Shown here piece after piece: positions 44,822 through 52,708 of a stretch of DNA of 64,000 nt. How positions within the stretch are numbered: position 1 is the first letter of the stretch; each line of letters starts with the position of its first letter. The notes beneath the pieces were generated by a model. It was given only the letters and a program-made list of their open reading frames with translations. It was not told the DNA's origin and did no database searches. The position numbers and the translations under genes are program-made. The stretch is from Alistipes sp. (GTDB lineage Bacteria; Bacteroidota; Bacteroidia; Bacteroidales; Rikenellaceae), in NCBI GenBank assembly GCA_020026395.1, contig JAHHQM010000003.1:62001-126000 (forward strand). The letters run 5' to 3'.

Positions 44822-45202
44822 ATGGCAGTAGAGAAAACAAGATACAGCGATGCCGAACTCGAGGAGTTCAAACAGTTGATATTACAGAAATTGAAGAACG
44901 CACGCGAAGATTACGAACTGTTGAGATCGACGATTACCCATACCGCCGATAACGACACGGAGGATACGTCGCCCACGTTCAAAGTTTTGGAGGAGGGAGC
45001 CGCCACTCTTTCGAAAGAAGAGACCGGCCGTCTGGCTGCACACCAGATGAAGTTCATCCGCAATCTTGAGATGGCGCTTGTCCGCATTGAGAACAAGACC
45101 TACGGCATCTGCAAGACCACCGGAAAGTTGATTCCCAAGGAGCGTCTGATGAAGGTGCCCCACGCCACCGAGTGCATCGAAGCCAAAGAAGGCCGCATCT
45201 AA
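44822..45202 (+). CDS. TraR/DksA-family protein with two-Cys zinc-finger remnant
   Basis: This 126-residue protein has an N-terminal coiled coil (about 8-40 and 62-92), the TraR/DksA hairpin, and a C-terminal finger region, YGICKTTGKLIP to PHATECIEAK. Only two cysteines remain in the finger (C97 and C118), against four in classical DksA. DksA-like proteins enter the RNA polymerase secondary channel and modulate transcription with ppGpp. This short form is common in Bacteroidetes. It is followed not by lspA, a usual neighbour in the phylum, but by a non-coding spacer. Confidence 0.88.
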   Translation: MAVEKTRYSDAELEEFKQLILQKLKNAREDYELLRSTITHTADNDTEDTSPTFKVLEEGAATLSKEETGRLAAHQMKFIRNLEMALVRIENKTYGICKTTGKLIPKERLMKVPHATECIEAKEGRI

Positions 45203-45590
45203 AGGCTGAAGGGGCAAGCAAGAGGCTGGGCAACGAGGAGCTGACCAAGAGGCAACGAGGAGCTGACCAAGGGACAACGAGGCGAAGAGCGAGAGGCAAC
45301 AAAGGCGAAGAGCCAAGGAGCAGAAGGCACGCAAGGAGCAAAGAAGCAAGTAGAAGCAGAAGGTCTCCGAGTGTATGCCGACGAAGCACAAACGCAGGCC
45401 GCCCGCCGCATAAGACGCAACGTATGAACCGAACATAGGTGCAGAGTCCGCTTGAAGGAAGAAGGCGCGTAACGAGAACAAAGTTTCGTCGCGACCGCCA
45501 CCCTTTCTAAAAGCGCATCTCGGAAGGCATCACGGGGAGAATGCGGTCTTGATGCCACCCACGACAAAACAAATTCAATCAATACGATAA
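45203..45590. other. Purine-rich non-coding spacer with 21-bp direct repeat
   Basis: No convincing gene on either strand. The plus strand is strongly A/G-biased from 45203 to about 45365. Two perfect copies of a 21-bp unit lie at 45229-45249 and 45251-45271 (period 22; unit begins GGCAACGAGGAGCTGACC). Degenerate further copies follow, built around GGCGAAGAG at 45281 and 45304. A 7-bp inverted repeat (45527-45533 with 45550-45556) lies further right. The stretch ends at a strong terminator, so it is probably transcribed, either as a long 3' leader of the DksA-like mRNA or as a separate RNA. Confidence 0.6.
45229..45271 (+). repeat. Tandem direct repeat, two perfect 21-bp copies
   Basis: Copies at 45229-45249 and 45251-45271 are separated by one base. 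Degenerate relatives continue to about 45320 with a 22-23-bp period. Confidence 0.9.
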
Positions 45591-45622
45591 GAGAGTGATT
45601 CTGACGGATCACTCTCTTTTTT
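45591..45622 (+). terminator. Strong terminator after purine-rich spacer
   Basis: A perfect 9-bp stem (45591-45599 with 45608-45616) is followed by six T residues. Confidence 0.92.
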
Positions 45623-45700
45623 GTCTTTTCCGATCGTCAAAATCTCAAAAAAAAGAGCGCCTCGGGAAAACTAAATACAAAAAATTGCGTACCTTTGAGT

Positions 45701-47584
45701 ATGTTTTGGTTAATGGGTATCGTTCTGTGCATCGTGTTGTCCTGCCCGGCATTTGCCAGGCTCGCACCCCGACCTGCGCCTATGTCGGCCACCGTTTTCG
45801 CCTCGCCGACGACCGAACCGATGCCCCTGATGCGGGGGAATACGATCCACATCAACCCCGAAAGCGATTCGCTCGACACACACATCACCCATTCGAACCG
45901 CCGCCTGTACGACAGCATCGCTTCGAAATCGAAACGACGCGCTTTCCCGCGCTTTCTGTACAAACTGCTTTTCATCGACAACCGCAACGAGGACGAAGGC
46001 GACGGCCGCATCATCGATGAGAACGAATTGCTGCAACCCTACGCCGGAAAGACAATCAATTCGATCACCATCATCCAGGAAAACGTCTTCCGCAACCCCG
46101 AAGGCTGGATTCAGCGCACGAGTAACCGCCTGCACGTCATGACGCGCGAGAAGATCATACGCCGCGACCTGCTGTTCCATGCGGGTGACCGCCTCAACCC
46201 CGAACTTATCGTCCACACCCAGCAACTGCTGCGTTCGCGTCCCTACATTTACAGCACCGATGTCGAGATCGTCCCCGACTCGCTGAACCCCGACCGCGTG
46301 GATCTGATTCTCAAGACGCGCGACAGTTGGACCATAAGCGTTGATGTGAACCTCAAGAGCGAAAAACGAGTCGAGGCAGGCATCTACGACGGTAATATTT
46401 TCGGTTCGGGTAACAAACTCAAGGTCAAGACCAGCTTCAGCCGCGACGATTTCACCTACGGCGGTAACAGCGTGGCCTACCACATGCCCAACGTACTGGG
46501 TTCGTTCTTCTCCTCGACGATCGAGGGCGGACGCTGCTTTTTCGAGGAGAAATTCCACACCAGCGTCCAGAAACCATTTCTCAAACCCACCGACTACGAA
46601 TTGGGCGCTTCGTTTACGAATATCCAGTCGAAATACCTCATTATGGAGCAGGACTCGACGGATCTGATGAAGGCGCGTAATTTCGATGTTTGGGGCGGTT
46701 ATTCACAATTCATCCCCGTGATCAATGCGAGCATCTTTTTCACGGCTCGCTACAACAGCGAACGCTTCGGGATGCGTCCGCGGGTTTCGCCCGACTACAA
46801 CCCCTCGTTCCACAAACACGACGACCTCCTGTTCGGTGTCGGTATCTACCGCGAACGCTTCCTTTCGACGAGCATGATCTACGGATTCGGTATCAAGGAG
46901 TACCTCGCCACGGGCTACAAGGCCGAATTTACGAGTGGCTATTCGTGGCGCGAATTCAACAATACATTTTACCTCGGACTGAAACTCAACCGAGGCCTGT
47001 TCCGTCCGTGGGGTTATGTCATGGGCGGCATTTCGCTCGGCAGCTACATCAACAGCCATACGGGCAGCTGGGAGCAGAGCCAGTTCGACATCGACTTCAT
47101 CTGGTTCTCCAACCTGCTGGATTTCCGCCGCAACCGCATCCGTCAGTTCTTCAAGCTCAACTATACCCAGGGCTGGAACCGTCTGAAAGGCAACAACGAG
47201 CATCTGCGCTACACGAAATACAATGGTCTGAGGGTACTCGACGAGTACGCCCTCGGCACGACGCGACTGGCACTGAACACCGAAACCGTCATGTTCACCC
47301 CGATCCAACCGCTCGGCTTCCGCTTTGCGTTTTTCGGGTTTGCCGACTTCGGCACGCTCGGCCGTTCGGGCAACATTTTCAAGAACCCGTTCTACTCGTC
47401 GTTCGGCATCGGTCTGCGTCTGAAAAACGAACGACTGATCTTCAGTGAGGTGCAGATCCAACTGGGATTCGCCGTCGGCAAAGGCGGCTGGCTCGGGTCG
47501 GATTACCTGCGCGTATCGAACGGCACACGCCTCGAACAATTCCGCTACCGACCCGCCCGCCCCGAAACCATGTGGTTCCAGTAG
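45701..47584 (+). CDS. POTRA-containing outer-membrane beta-barrel protein (BamA/TamA-like)
   Basis: This protein of about 627 residues has a signal peptide (VLCIVLSCPAFA), a conserved linker, a POTRA-like domain (about 100-210; TREKIIRRDLLFHAGDRLN and RPYIYSTDVEI) and a predicted beta-barrel rich in alternating aromatic strands, ending in a C-terminal Phe-Gln after a Trp-rich strand. It may insert or secrete outer-membrane proteins, or be a Bacteroidetes-specific Omp85 relative. The start is uncertain: the ATG at 45701 is 4 bases past a -7-like box (45690-45697), and the ATG at 45713 would also leave a functional signal peptide. Confidence 0.82.
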   Translation: MFWLMGIVLCIVLSCPAFARLAPRPAPMSATVFASPTTEPMPLMRGNTIHINPESDSLDTHITHSNRRLYDSIASKSKRRAFPRFLYKLLFIDNRNEDEGDGRIIDENELLQPYAGKTINSITIIQENVFRNPEGWIQRTSNRLHVMTREKIIRRDLLFHAGDRLNPELIVHTQQLLRSRPYIYSTDVEIVPDSLNPDRVDLILKTRDSWTISVDVNLKSEKRVEAGIYDGNIFGSGNKLKVKTSFSRDDFTYGGNSVAYHMPNVLGSFFSSTIEGGRCFFEEKFHTSVQKPFLKPTDYELGASFTNIQSKYLIMEQDSTDLMKARNFDVWGGYSQFIPVINASIFFTARYNSERFGMRPRVSPDYNPSFHKHDDLLFGVGIYRERFLSTSMIYGFGIKEYLATGYKAEFTSGYSWREFNNTFYLGLKLNRGLFRPWGYVMGGISLGSYINSHTGSWEQSQFDIDFIWFSNLLDFRRNRIRQFFKLNYTQGWNRLKGNNEHLRYTKYNGLRVLDEYALGTTRLALNTETVMFTPIQPLGFRFAFFGFADFGTLGRSGNIFKNPFYSSFGIGLRLKNERLIFSEVQIQLGFAVGKGGWLGSDYLRVSNGTRLEQFRYRPARPETMWFQ

Positions 47585-47638
47585 AAAAATCACGGCAAAA
47601 AATTTTCTTTTCCGAGGATAAATCCTTAAATTTGGAAT

Positions 47639-48463
47639 ATGATTATCATAGCAGACAGCGGCTCAACCAAGTGCTCGTGGATGGCGGTCGAAAATGGGGA
47701 AGTGCGCCGATTCCGTACACGGGGCATCAATGCCGTACAACAAACCGAAGAAACGATTGTCGCAACACTCCGTATGCTTCCCGCATGGGGTGAGGCCGAA
47801 GAGGTCTGGTTCTACGGAGCCGGTTGCGGCCCGCATTTCCCGAAATCGCAGCAGACGATGATCCGCCTGCTGGGTCACCATTTCCACACCCGGAAAGTCG
47901 AGGCCGAATCCGATCTGACGGGGGCTGCCCGTTCGCTGTTCGGCCATGAGGAGGGCATTGCCTGCATCCTCGGCACGGGTTCGAACTCCTGCTACTGCAA
48001 GGGCGGTCAGGTCATCGAAAACGTGCCGCCGCTGGGTTATATTCTCGGCGATGAGGGCAGTGGCGCCGTTCTGGGACGCAACCTCATCAACGGCGTATTC
48101 AAGGGGCGTTTCCCGCTCCACCGCGAATTGCTGGCCGAAACGGGCATGAACTACGAGGAGCTGATCCGCCACGTCTACCGCGAGGAGGGGGCAAACCGAT
48201 TCCTGGGTTCGCTCGCCCCGTTCATCCTGCGCCACACCGACTGCGAACCGTTGCGCAAGATGGTGGTCGAGAGTTTCCGCGAATTTGCCCGCAAGAACCT
48301 CAACCGCTACCCCGCCCAAAAACGCGTGGCGTGCGTCGGAAGCATCGCCGCCAATTTCGAGGAATTCCTGCGTGAAGCACTCCTCAAGGAGGGTTTCATC
48401 ATTGATAAAATAGTCGCTTCACCCGATGAAGGACTTTTGAGCTACCACCATAAAAATGCGTAA
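47639..48463 (+). CDS. BadF/BcrA-type sugar kinase, probable N-acetylmuramate kinase (MurK-like)
   Basis: This 274-residue ASKHA-fold kinase has IADSGSTKCSW (about 4-14, phosphate-1 motif), ACILGTGSNSCYC (about 103-115) and GDEGSGAVLG (about 138-147), typical of the BadF/BadG/N-acetylglucosamine kinase family. Its stop overlaps the start of murQ by 8 bp. In Tannerella a MurK of this family phosphorylates MurNAc imported for cell-wall recycling, and MurQ then cleaves MurNAc-6-phosphate, so the same role is likely. GlcNAc kinase activity cannot be excluded. No MurT-type transporter gene lies next to it. Confidence 0.87.
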   Translation: MIIIADSGSTKCSWMAVENGEVRRFRTRGINAVQQTEETIVATLRMLPAWGEAEEVWFYGAGCGPHFPKSQQTMIRLLGHHFHTRKVEAESDLTGAARSLFGHEEGIACILGTGSNSCYCKGGQVIENVPPLGYILGDEGSGAVLGRNLINGVFKGRFPLHRELLAETGMNYEELIRHVYREEGANRFLGSLAPFILRHTDCEPLRKMVVESFREFARKNLNRYPAQKRVACVGSIAANFEEFLREALLKEGFIIDKIVASPDEGLLSYHHKNA

Positions 48464-49316
48464 AGTCACCGAACAAGATTCGTTATATTCGGATTTGGAC
48501 CGTATGTCGATCCATGACATTTTGGAGGGCATCAACCGCGAGGATGCCACCGTTCACGAAGCCGTCCGCAAAGTGATCCCCACGTTGGAGATTTTGGTCG
48601 AGCGCGTCGTCGAACGGATGATGCGCGGTGCCCGTATGTTTTACATCGGTGCGGGAACGAGCGGCCGACTGGCCGTGACGGACGCATCGGAGCTGCCGCC
48701 CACGTTCGGCATGGAGTTCGACCGCGTGATCGGACTGATTGCCGGAGGTGACGGTGCCCTGCGCCGTGCCGTCGAGCATGCCGAGGACGACGAGGAGGGT
48801 GCTTGGCGCGATATGACCAAGTACCACCCCACGTCGGACGACATTCTGATCGGTGTGGCCGCCTCGGGCACAACGCCCTATGTCATCGGCGGTATCCGTC
48901 GCGCACGCCGCGAAGGCCTTCTGACGGGCGTCATCACCTGCAATCCCCAATCCCCCGCCGCTGCCGAAGCCGAGTATGCGCTGGAGGCTGTGGTGGGCCC
49001 CGAATTCGTGACGGGATCGACCCGCATGAAGGCGGGTACGGCGCAAAAGATGATGCTCAACATGCTCTCCACGGCCGTCATGATCCGTCTGGGACGTGTC
49101 GAGGGCAACCGTATGGTCAATATGCAGCTGACCAACAACAAACTCATCGAACGCGGCACGCGCATGATCCGCGAGGAGGATCTCCGTCTGCAAAAGCAAT
49201 CGTCGGGCGACCCCGTGGTGATCTCGGAGGAGGATGCCCGCGCACTTCTGCTGCGCAAGGGGTCGGTAAGGGAAGCGCTGCGTGAATTGCGTTCGAAACG
49301 ACTTATCCATGAGTAA
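48456..49316 (+). CDS. murQ: N-acetylmuramic acid 6-phosphate etherase MurQ
   Basis: This 286-residue lyase removes lactate from MurNAc-6-phosphate, giving GlcNAc-6-phosphate. The SIS-fold signature FYIGAGTSGRLAVTDASELPP, in parts at about residues 62-82, includes the catalytic Glu of ASELPPTFG. IAGGDGALRRAVEHAEDD (about 93-110) and VTGSTRMKAGTAQKMMLN (about 188-205) are diagnostic. It overlaps the upstream kinase gene by 8 bp and the downstream helix-hairpin-helix gene by 8 bp, so all three are translated from one mRNA. Confidence 0.96.
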   Translation: MRKVTEQDSLYSDLDRMSIHDILEGINREDATVHEAVRKVIPTLEILVERVVERMMRGARMFYIGAGTSGRLAVTDASELPPTFGMEFDRVIGLIAGGDGALRRAVEHAEDDEEGAWRDMTKYHPTSDDILIGVAASGTTPYVIGGIRRARREGLLTGVITCNPQSPAAAEAEYALEAVVGPEFVTGSTRMKAGTAQKMMLNMLSTAVMIRLGRVEGNRMVNMQLTNNKLIERGTRMIREEDLRLQKQSSGDPVVISEEDARALLLRKGSVREALRELRSKRLIHE

Positions 49317-50373
49317 TCTGTTCTCCCGTCAGGAGATCCGCGCCACGGTGATTTTCCTGCCGTTGGCATTTCTGGTCATTTTGGGGATCAAGCTCTTCCG
49401 CCCCGTGGCCGATCCCGACACCGTCCGCAACCTGCAACGCGAAAGTGAGGTGCAGGACAGTGTGCGTCTACACCCCTTCGATCCCAACACGGTTACTTAC
49501 GAAGAACTCCGCGCAATGGGCTGGCCAAAACCCACGGCCGTCAGTCTTCTGAAATACCGCGAATCGGGCAAGGTGTTCCGCATTCGGGAGGATGTCGCCC
49601 TGTGCTACCACATCGACGATTCGACCTATCAGGCCTTGAAACCCTACATCCGCATCGGTGAAAAATACCGTCTTCGTCCCCACACGACCTCCGGGCACAA
49701 AACCTTCACCCGCCCCGCTCGGAAAACCATTCCGCTTGCGCCCTTTCGGATGGACACCGTGAGTGCCCGCTATTTGAAAGCCACGGGCGTACTCTCCAAA
49801 CGGCAGGCCGAGGCGCTGATCCGTTGGCGCGACTTGAGCGGGATTTACGACATGGAGGAGTTGTGCGAATGTTATGTGGTGAGCGATTCGGCGGCCACGC
49901 TCCTCAAGCCGTTTGTGATCTTTCCCGCAAAACCCCGCGATATGCTGAAAGAGCCCGTCGAGATCAACACGGCCGACTCTGCCACATTACGTTCGGTCAA
50001 GGGCATCGGCGAGAAAACCGTCATGCGCATCCTTACGTATCGCGATCGCCTCGGCGGATTCGCCCGAAAAGAGCAGCTTCAGGAGGTCGAAGGAGTCACC
50101 GAACAAAATTATGAACTGATTTTGAAACAAATTTCCGTAAATTATTATGTAATTCGGAAAATTGATATTAACTTTGCGTCTCGTGACGAGTTGGCACGCC
50201 ATCCGTACATCACGCCACGCATTTTAAGAAAATTATTACGAAAACGACAGTTGAAAGGAGGTTGGAGTTCCGCTGAAGAATTAATTTTAGACGACATATT
50301 AACCAAGGAAGAAGCCGAGCGATTGGCTCCTTATGTGGTCTTTGGTTCCGAAGCGCCATCACCCGGAAAGTAA
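49309..50373 (+). CDS. Membrane-anchored helix-hairpin-helix protein (ComEA-like repeats)
   Basis: This protein of about 354 residues has an N-terminal membrane helix (about 10-32) and at least three helix-hairpin-helix segments of ComEA type: FDPNTVTYEELRAMGW (about 54-69), INTADSATLRSVKGIGEKTV (about 221-240) and INFASRDELARHPYITPRIL (about 287-306). ComEA-like proteins bind double-stranded DNA during uptake. The Bacteroidetes multi-HhH form has no proven role. The start is the ATG at 49309, which overlaps the murQ stop. The last ~90 codons are markedly AT-richer than the rest. Confidence 0.83.
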   Translation: MSNLFSRQEIRATVIFLPLAFLVILGIKLFRPVADPDTVRNLQRESEVQDSVRLHPFDPNTVTYEELRAMGWPKPTAVSLLKYRESGKVFRIREDVALCYHIDDSTYQALKPYIRIGEKYRLRPHTTSGHKTFTRPARKTIPLAPFRMDTVSARYLKATGVLSKRQAEALIRWRDLSGIYDMEELCECYVVSDSAATLLKPFVIFPAKPRDMLKEPVEINTADSATLRSVKGIGEKTVMRILTYRDRLGGFARKEQLQEVEGVTEQNYELILKQISVNYYVIRKIDINFASRDELARHPYITPRILRKLLRKRQLKGGWSSAEELILDDILTKEEAERLAPYVVFGSEAPSPGK

Positions 50374-50473
50374 CTTAACCTTCAAAAGGGAATCATCCGA
50401 AGAATTTCGAATATCCCGCCGAAAACAAAAAAATCAACTGAATCAATTTAACAACTAAAAAAATTAGAATACT

Positions 50474-50665
50474 ATGATTATCATGCCGGTAAAAGAGGGC
50501 GAAAACATCGAGCGCGCCCTGAAGAAGTTCAAACGTAAATACGAGCGCACGGGCGTTCTGAAGGAGCTGCGTCGTCGTCAGTACTTCACGAAGCCCTCGA
50601 TCGAGAAGCGTGAGGCTATGATGCACGCCGTTTACGTTGAGCACATGTACCGCACCGAGGAGTAA
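50474..50665 (+). CDS. rpsU: 30S ribosomal protein S21
   Basis: This 63-residue basic protein of the small ribosomal subunit starts with MIIMPVKEGENIERALKKFK and carries RRRQYFTKPSIEKRE in the middle, matching Bacteroidetes S21. S21 contacts the 16S rRNA 3' end near the anti-Shine-Dalgarno region. In Bacteroidetes this matters because ribosomes of the phylum occlude that region. The gene stands alone with a strong terminator; no clear -7 box is visible in the ~100-bp upstream gap. Confidence 0.95.
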   Translation: MIIMPVKEGENIERALKKFKRKYERTGVLKELRRRQYFTKPSIEKREAMMHAVYVEHMYRTEE

Positions 50666-50687
50666 TTCCCCGAGACAACGTATAAAC

Positions 50688-50725
50688 AAAAAGGCAACCG
50701 AACTTGAGGTTTGGTTGCCTTTTTC
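50688..50725 (+). terminator. Terminator of rpsU
   Basis: A perfect stem of about 15 bp (50688-50702 with 50710-50724) has A and T runs at its foot. Confidence 0.93.
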
Positions 50726-50781
50726 CGTACCCCCGAATCACCCTCCGAAGCCCCACAAACACGAATTTAGAAGGCAAAACA

Positions 50782-50813
50782 TTTGAAATTTCGGAGAAAC
50801 TTTCTTACCTTTA
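50782..50813 (+). promoter_or_regulatory. Promoter for mutAB
   Basis: TTTG at 50782-50785, a 20-bp spacer and TACCTTTA at 50806-50813 nearly match the Bacteroidetes consensus (last base A instead of G). The mutA ATG lies 51 bp downstream. Confidence 0.55.
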
Positions 50814-50864
50814 CTGAAAGTTTAATCTGTAAAAAACTTAAACTTACTAATCTCTAATATAGTT

Positions 50865-52706
50865 ATGGCAAATACCAAACGTGAAAAACTGTTCGCCGAA
50901 TTCCCGCCAGTACCAACCGAGGCGTGGGAAGAGGCGATAAAAGTGGACTTGAAAGGTGCCGATTATGAGCGTAAACTGGTATGGCGCACGGACGAAGGAT
51001 TCAACGTCCGCCCCTACTACCGAGCCGAAAACCTCGAGGGCATCAAATTTCTGAATTCGCAGGCAGGCGAATTCCCCTATGTCCGCGGAACGCAAGACAA
51101 CAACCGTTGGAGAATTCATCAGACCATCACGGTCGATGACCCCAAAGCGGCTAACTCGGAAGCCCTCCACCTGCTCAACGCAGGCATCGACTCGCTCGGT
51201 GTGGAGCTTCAGAAAGAACTCACCGGTGAGGATCTGGACACGCTCCTGAATGAGATCCACCTCCCCGCCATCCAACTCACCTTCTCGGGTCGAATCTCGG
51301 CCGAACTCGTGGAACTTGTCCTGGCAAAAATCGAAAAGGCAGGCTGGAACAAGGACGACATCCGCATCAACTTCGAATTCGATCCTCTGGTTCGCGAACT
51401 TTCGCAAAAAGGTGAACTCAAATGCGACGAATGTGCCATCAAACAACTCGCCGCACTCATCAACCGTACCGCCGACTACAAGCACATCCGCATGGTCAAT
51501 GTCTCGGCCGACATCTTCGGCAATTCGGGTTCGACCATCGTCGAGGAGCTGGCATTCGCCCTCTCGGCAGGTAACGATTACATCGCACGCCTGACCGACG
51601 CAGGTCTGAGCGCAGAGCTGGCGGCTCGCAAGATCCGGTTCTCGGTCTCGGTCACTTCGACCTACTTCCTCGAAATCGCCAAATTCCGTGCTGCCCGCAT
51701 GTTGTGGGCCAACATCGTCAAGGGTTACAACCCCGAAAAACCGTGCGCCTGCAAGATGCAGATTCACGCCATCACTTCGGAGTGGAACCAGACGGTATAC
51801 GACCCCTATGTAAATATGTTGCGCGGTACGACCGAGGCCATGTCCGCCGCCATTGCAGGTGTGGCATCGCTGGAGGTTACCCCGTTCAACCGTTCGTTCG
51901 AAACGCCCAACGAATTCTCGAAGCGTATCGCCCGTAACGTCGAGCTGCTGTTGAAGCACGAGGCTCATTTCGATCAGGTGACCGACCCCGCAGGCGGTTC
52001 GTACTTCGTGGAGAATCTGACCCAGTCGATCGCCAACGAAGCATGGAAACTCTTCCTCGAAATCGAGGACAAGGGCGGTTACAAGGTCGCTTACGACGAA
52101 GGCTTCATCAAGAGCCGCGTCGAGGCATCGGCTGCCGCCAAAGACAAGAAAATCGCCACCCGCCGCATCACGCTGCTGGGTGCCAACCAATTCCCGAACT
52201 TCACAGAAGTGGCCCCCAAGGAGGTAACCATGGAGTCCGTCACCCGTGCACACAAGGAGGGCAACGTGCTGAACCCCTACCGCGGTGCCATGGCTTTCGA
52301 ACAAATGCGTTTGGAGGTCGATCGCAGCGGCAAGGAACTCAAGGCATTCATGCTCACGTGCGGAAACCTGGCCATGGCTCGCGCCCGCGCCCAGTTCTCG
52401 TGCAACTTCTTCGCCTGCGCTGGTATCCGGGTACAGGACAACACCTACTTCCAGACCATCGAGGAGGGTGTCAAAGCCGCTTTGGAATCCAAGGCACAGA
52501 TCGTTGTGGTTTGCGCTTCGGATGACGACTACCTGGAGTTGGCTCCCAAAGTCAAGGAACAACTCGACGGCAAAGCCATCCTGGTGGTTGCAGGTGCACC
52601 CGCCTGCACGCCCGATTTGGAGGCACAGGGCATCACCAACTTCATCAACGTGAAGTCGAACGTGCTCGAAACACTGAAGTTCTACCTTAAAGAGATGGGA
52701 ATCTGA
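50865..52706 (+). CDS. mutA: Methylmalonyl-CoA mutase small subunit MutA
   Basis: This 613-residue subunit pairs with MutB in the adenosylcobalamin-dependent interconversion of succinyl-CoA and methylmalonyl-CoA, used for propionate formation. It has the MM_CoA_mutase TIM-barrel-like region ([22 protein letters not shown], in parts at about 263-284) and [21 protein letters not shown] near 376-396, but its C-terminal B12-fold lacks the DxHxxG cobalamin ligand motif found in MutB, as expected for the non-catalytic subunit. mutB begins 2 bp after its stop codon. Confidence 0.95.
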   Translation: MANTKREKLFAEFPPVPTEAWEEAIKVDLKGADYERKLVWRTDEGFNVRPYYRAENLEGIKFLNSQAGEFPYVRGTQDNNRWRIHQTITVDDPKAANSEALHLLNAGIDSLGVELQKELTGEDLDTLLNEIHLPAIQLTFSGRISAELVELVLAKIEKAGWNKDDIRINFEFDPLVRELSQKGELKCDECAIKQLAALINRTADYKHIRMVNVSADIFGNSGSTIVEELAFALSAGNDYIARLTDAGLSAELAARKIRFSVSVTSTYFLEIAKFRAARMLWANIVKGYNPEKPCACKMQIHAITSEWNQTVYDPYVNMLRGTTEAMSAAIAGVASLEVTPFNRSFETPNEFSKRIARNVELLLKHEAHFDQVTDPAGGSYFVENLTQSIANEAWKLFLEIEDKGGYKVAYDEGFIKSRVEASAAAKDKKIATRRITLLGANQFPNFTEVAPKEVTMESVTRAHKEGNVLNPYRGAMAFEQMRLEVDRSGKELKAFMLTCGNLAMARARAQFSCNFFACAGIRVQDNTYFQTIEEGVKAALESKAQIVVVCASDDDYLELAPKVKEQLDGKAILVVAGAPACTPDLEAQGITNFINVKSNVLETLKFYLKEMGI

Positions 52707-52708
52707 TT

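Noticed and set aside
45229..45320. CRISPR-like array
   Set aside because: Repeat period of 22-23 bp leaves no spacers, copies degrade quickly, and no cas genes are present.
45199..45612. Small frames on either strand in the purine-rich spacer
   Set aside because: Low-complexity Arg/Lys-rich or Ser/Leu/Pro-rich translations with no start context and no recognisable family; treated as non-coding.
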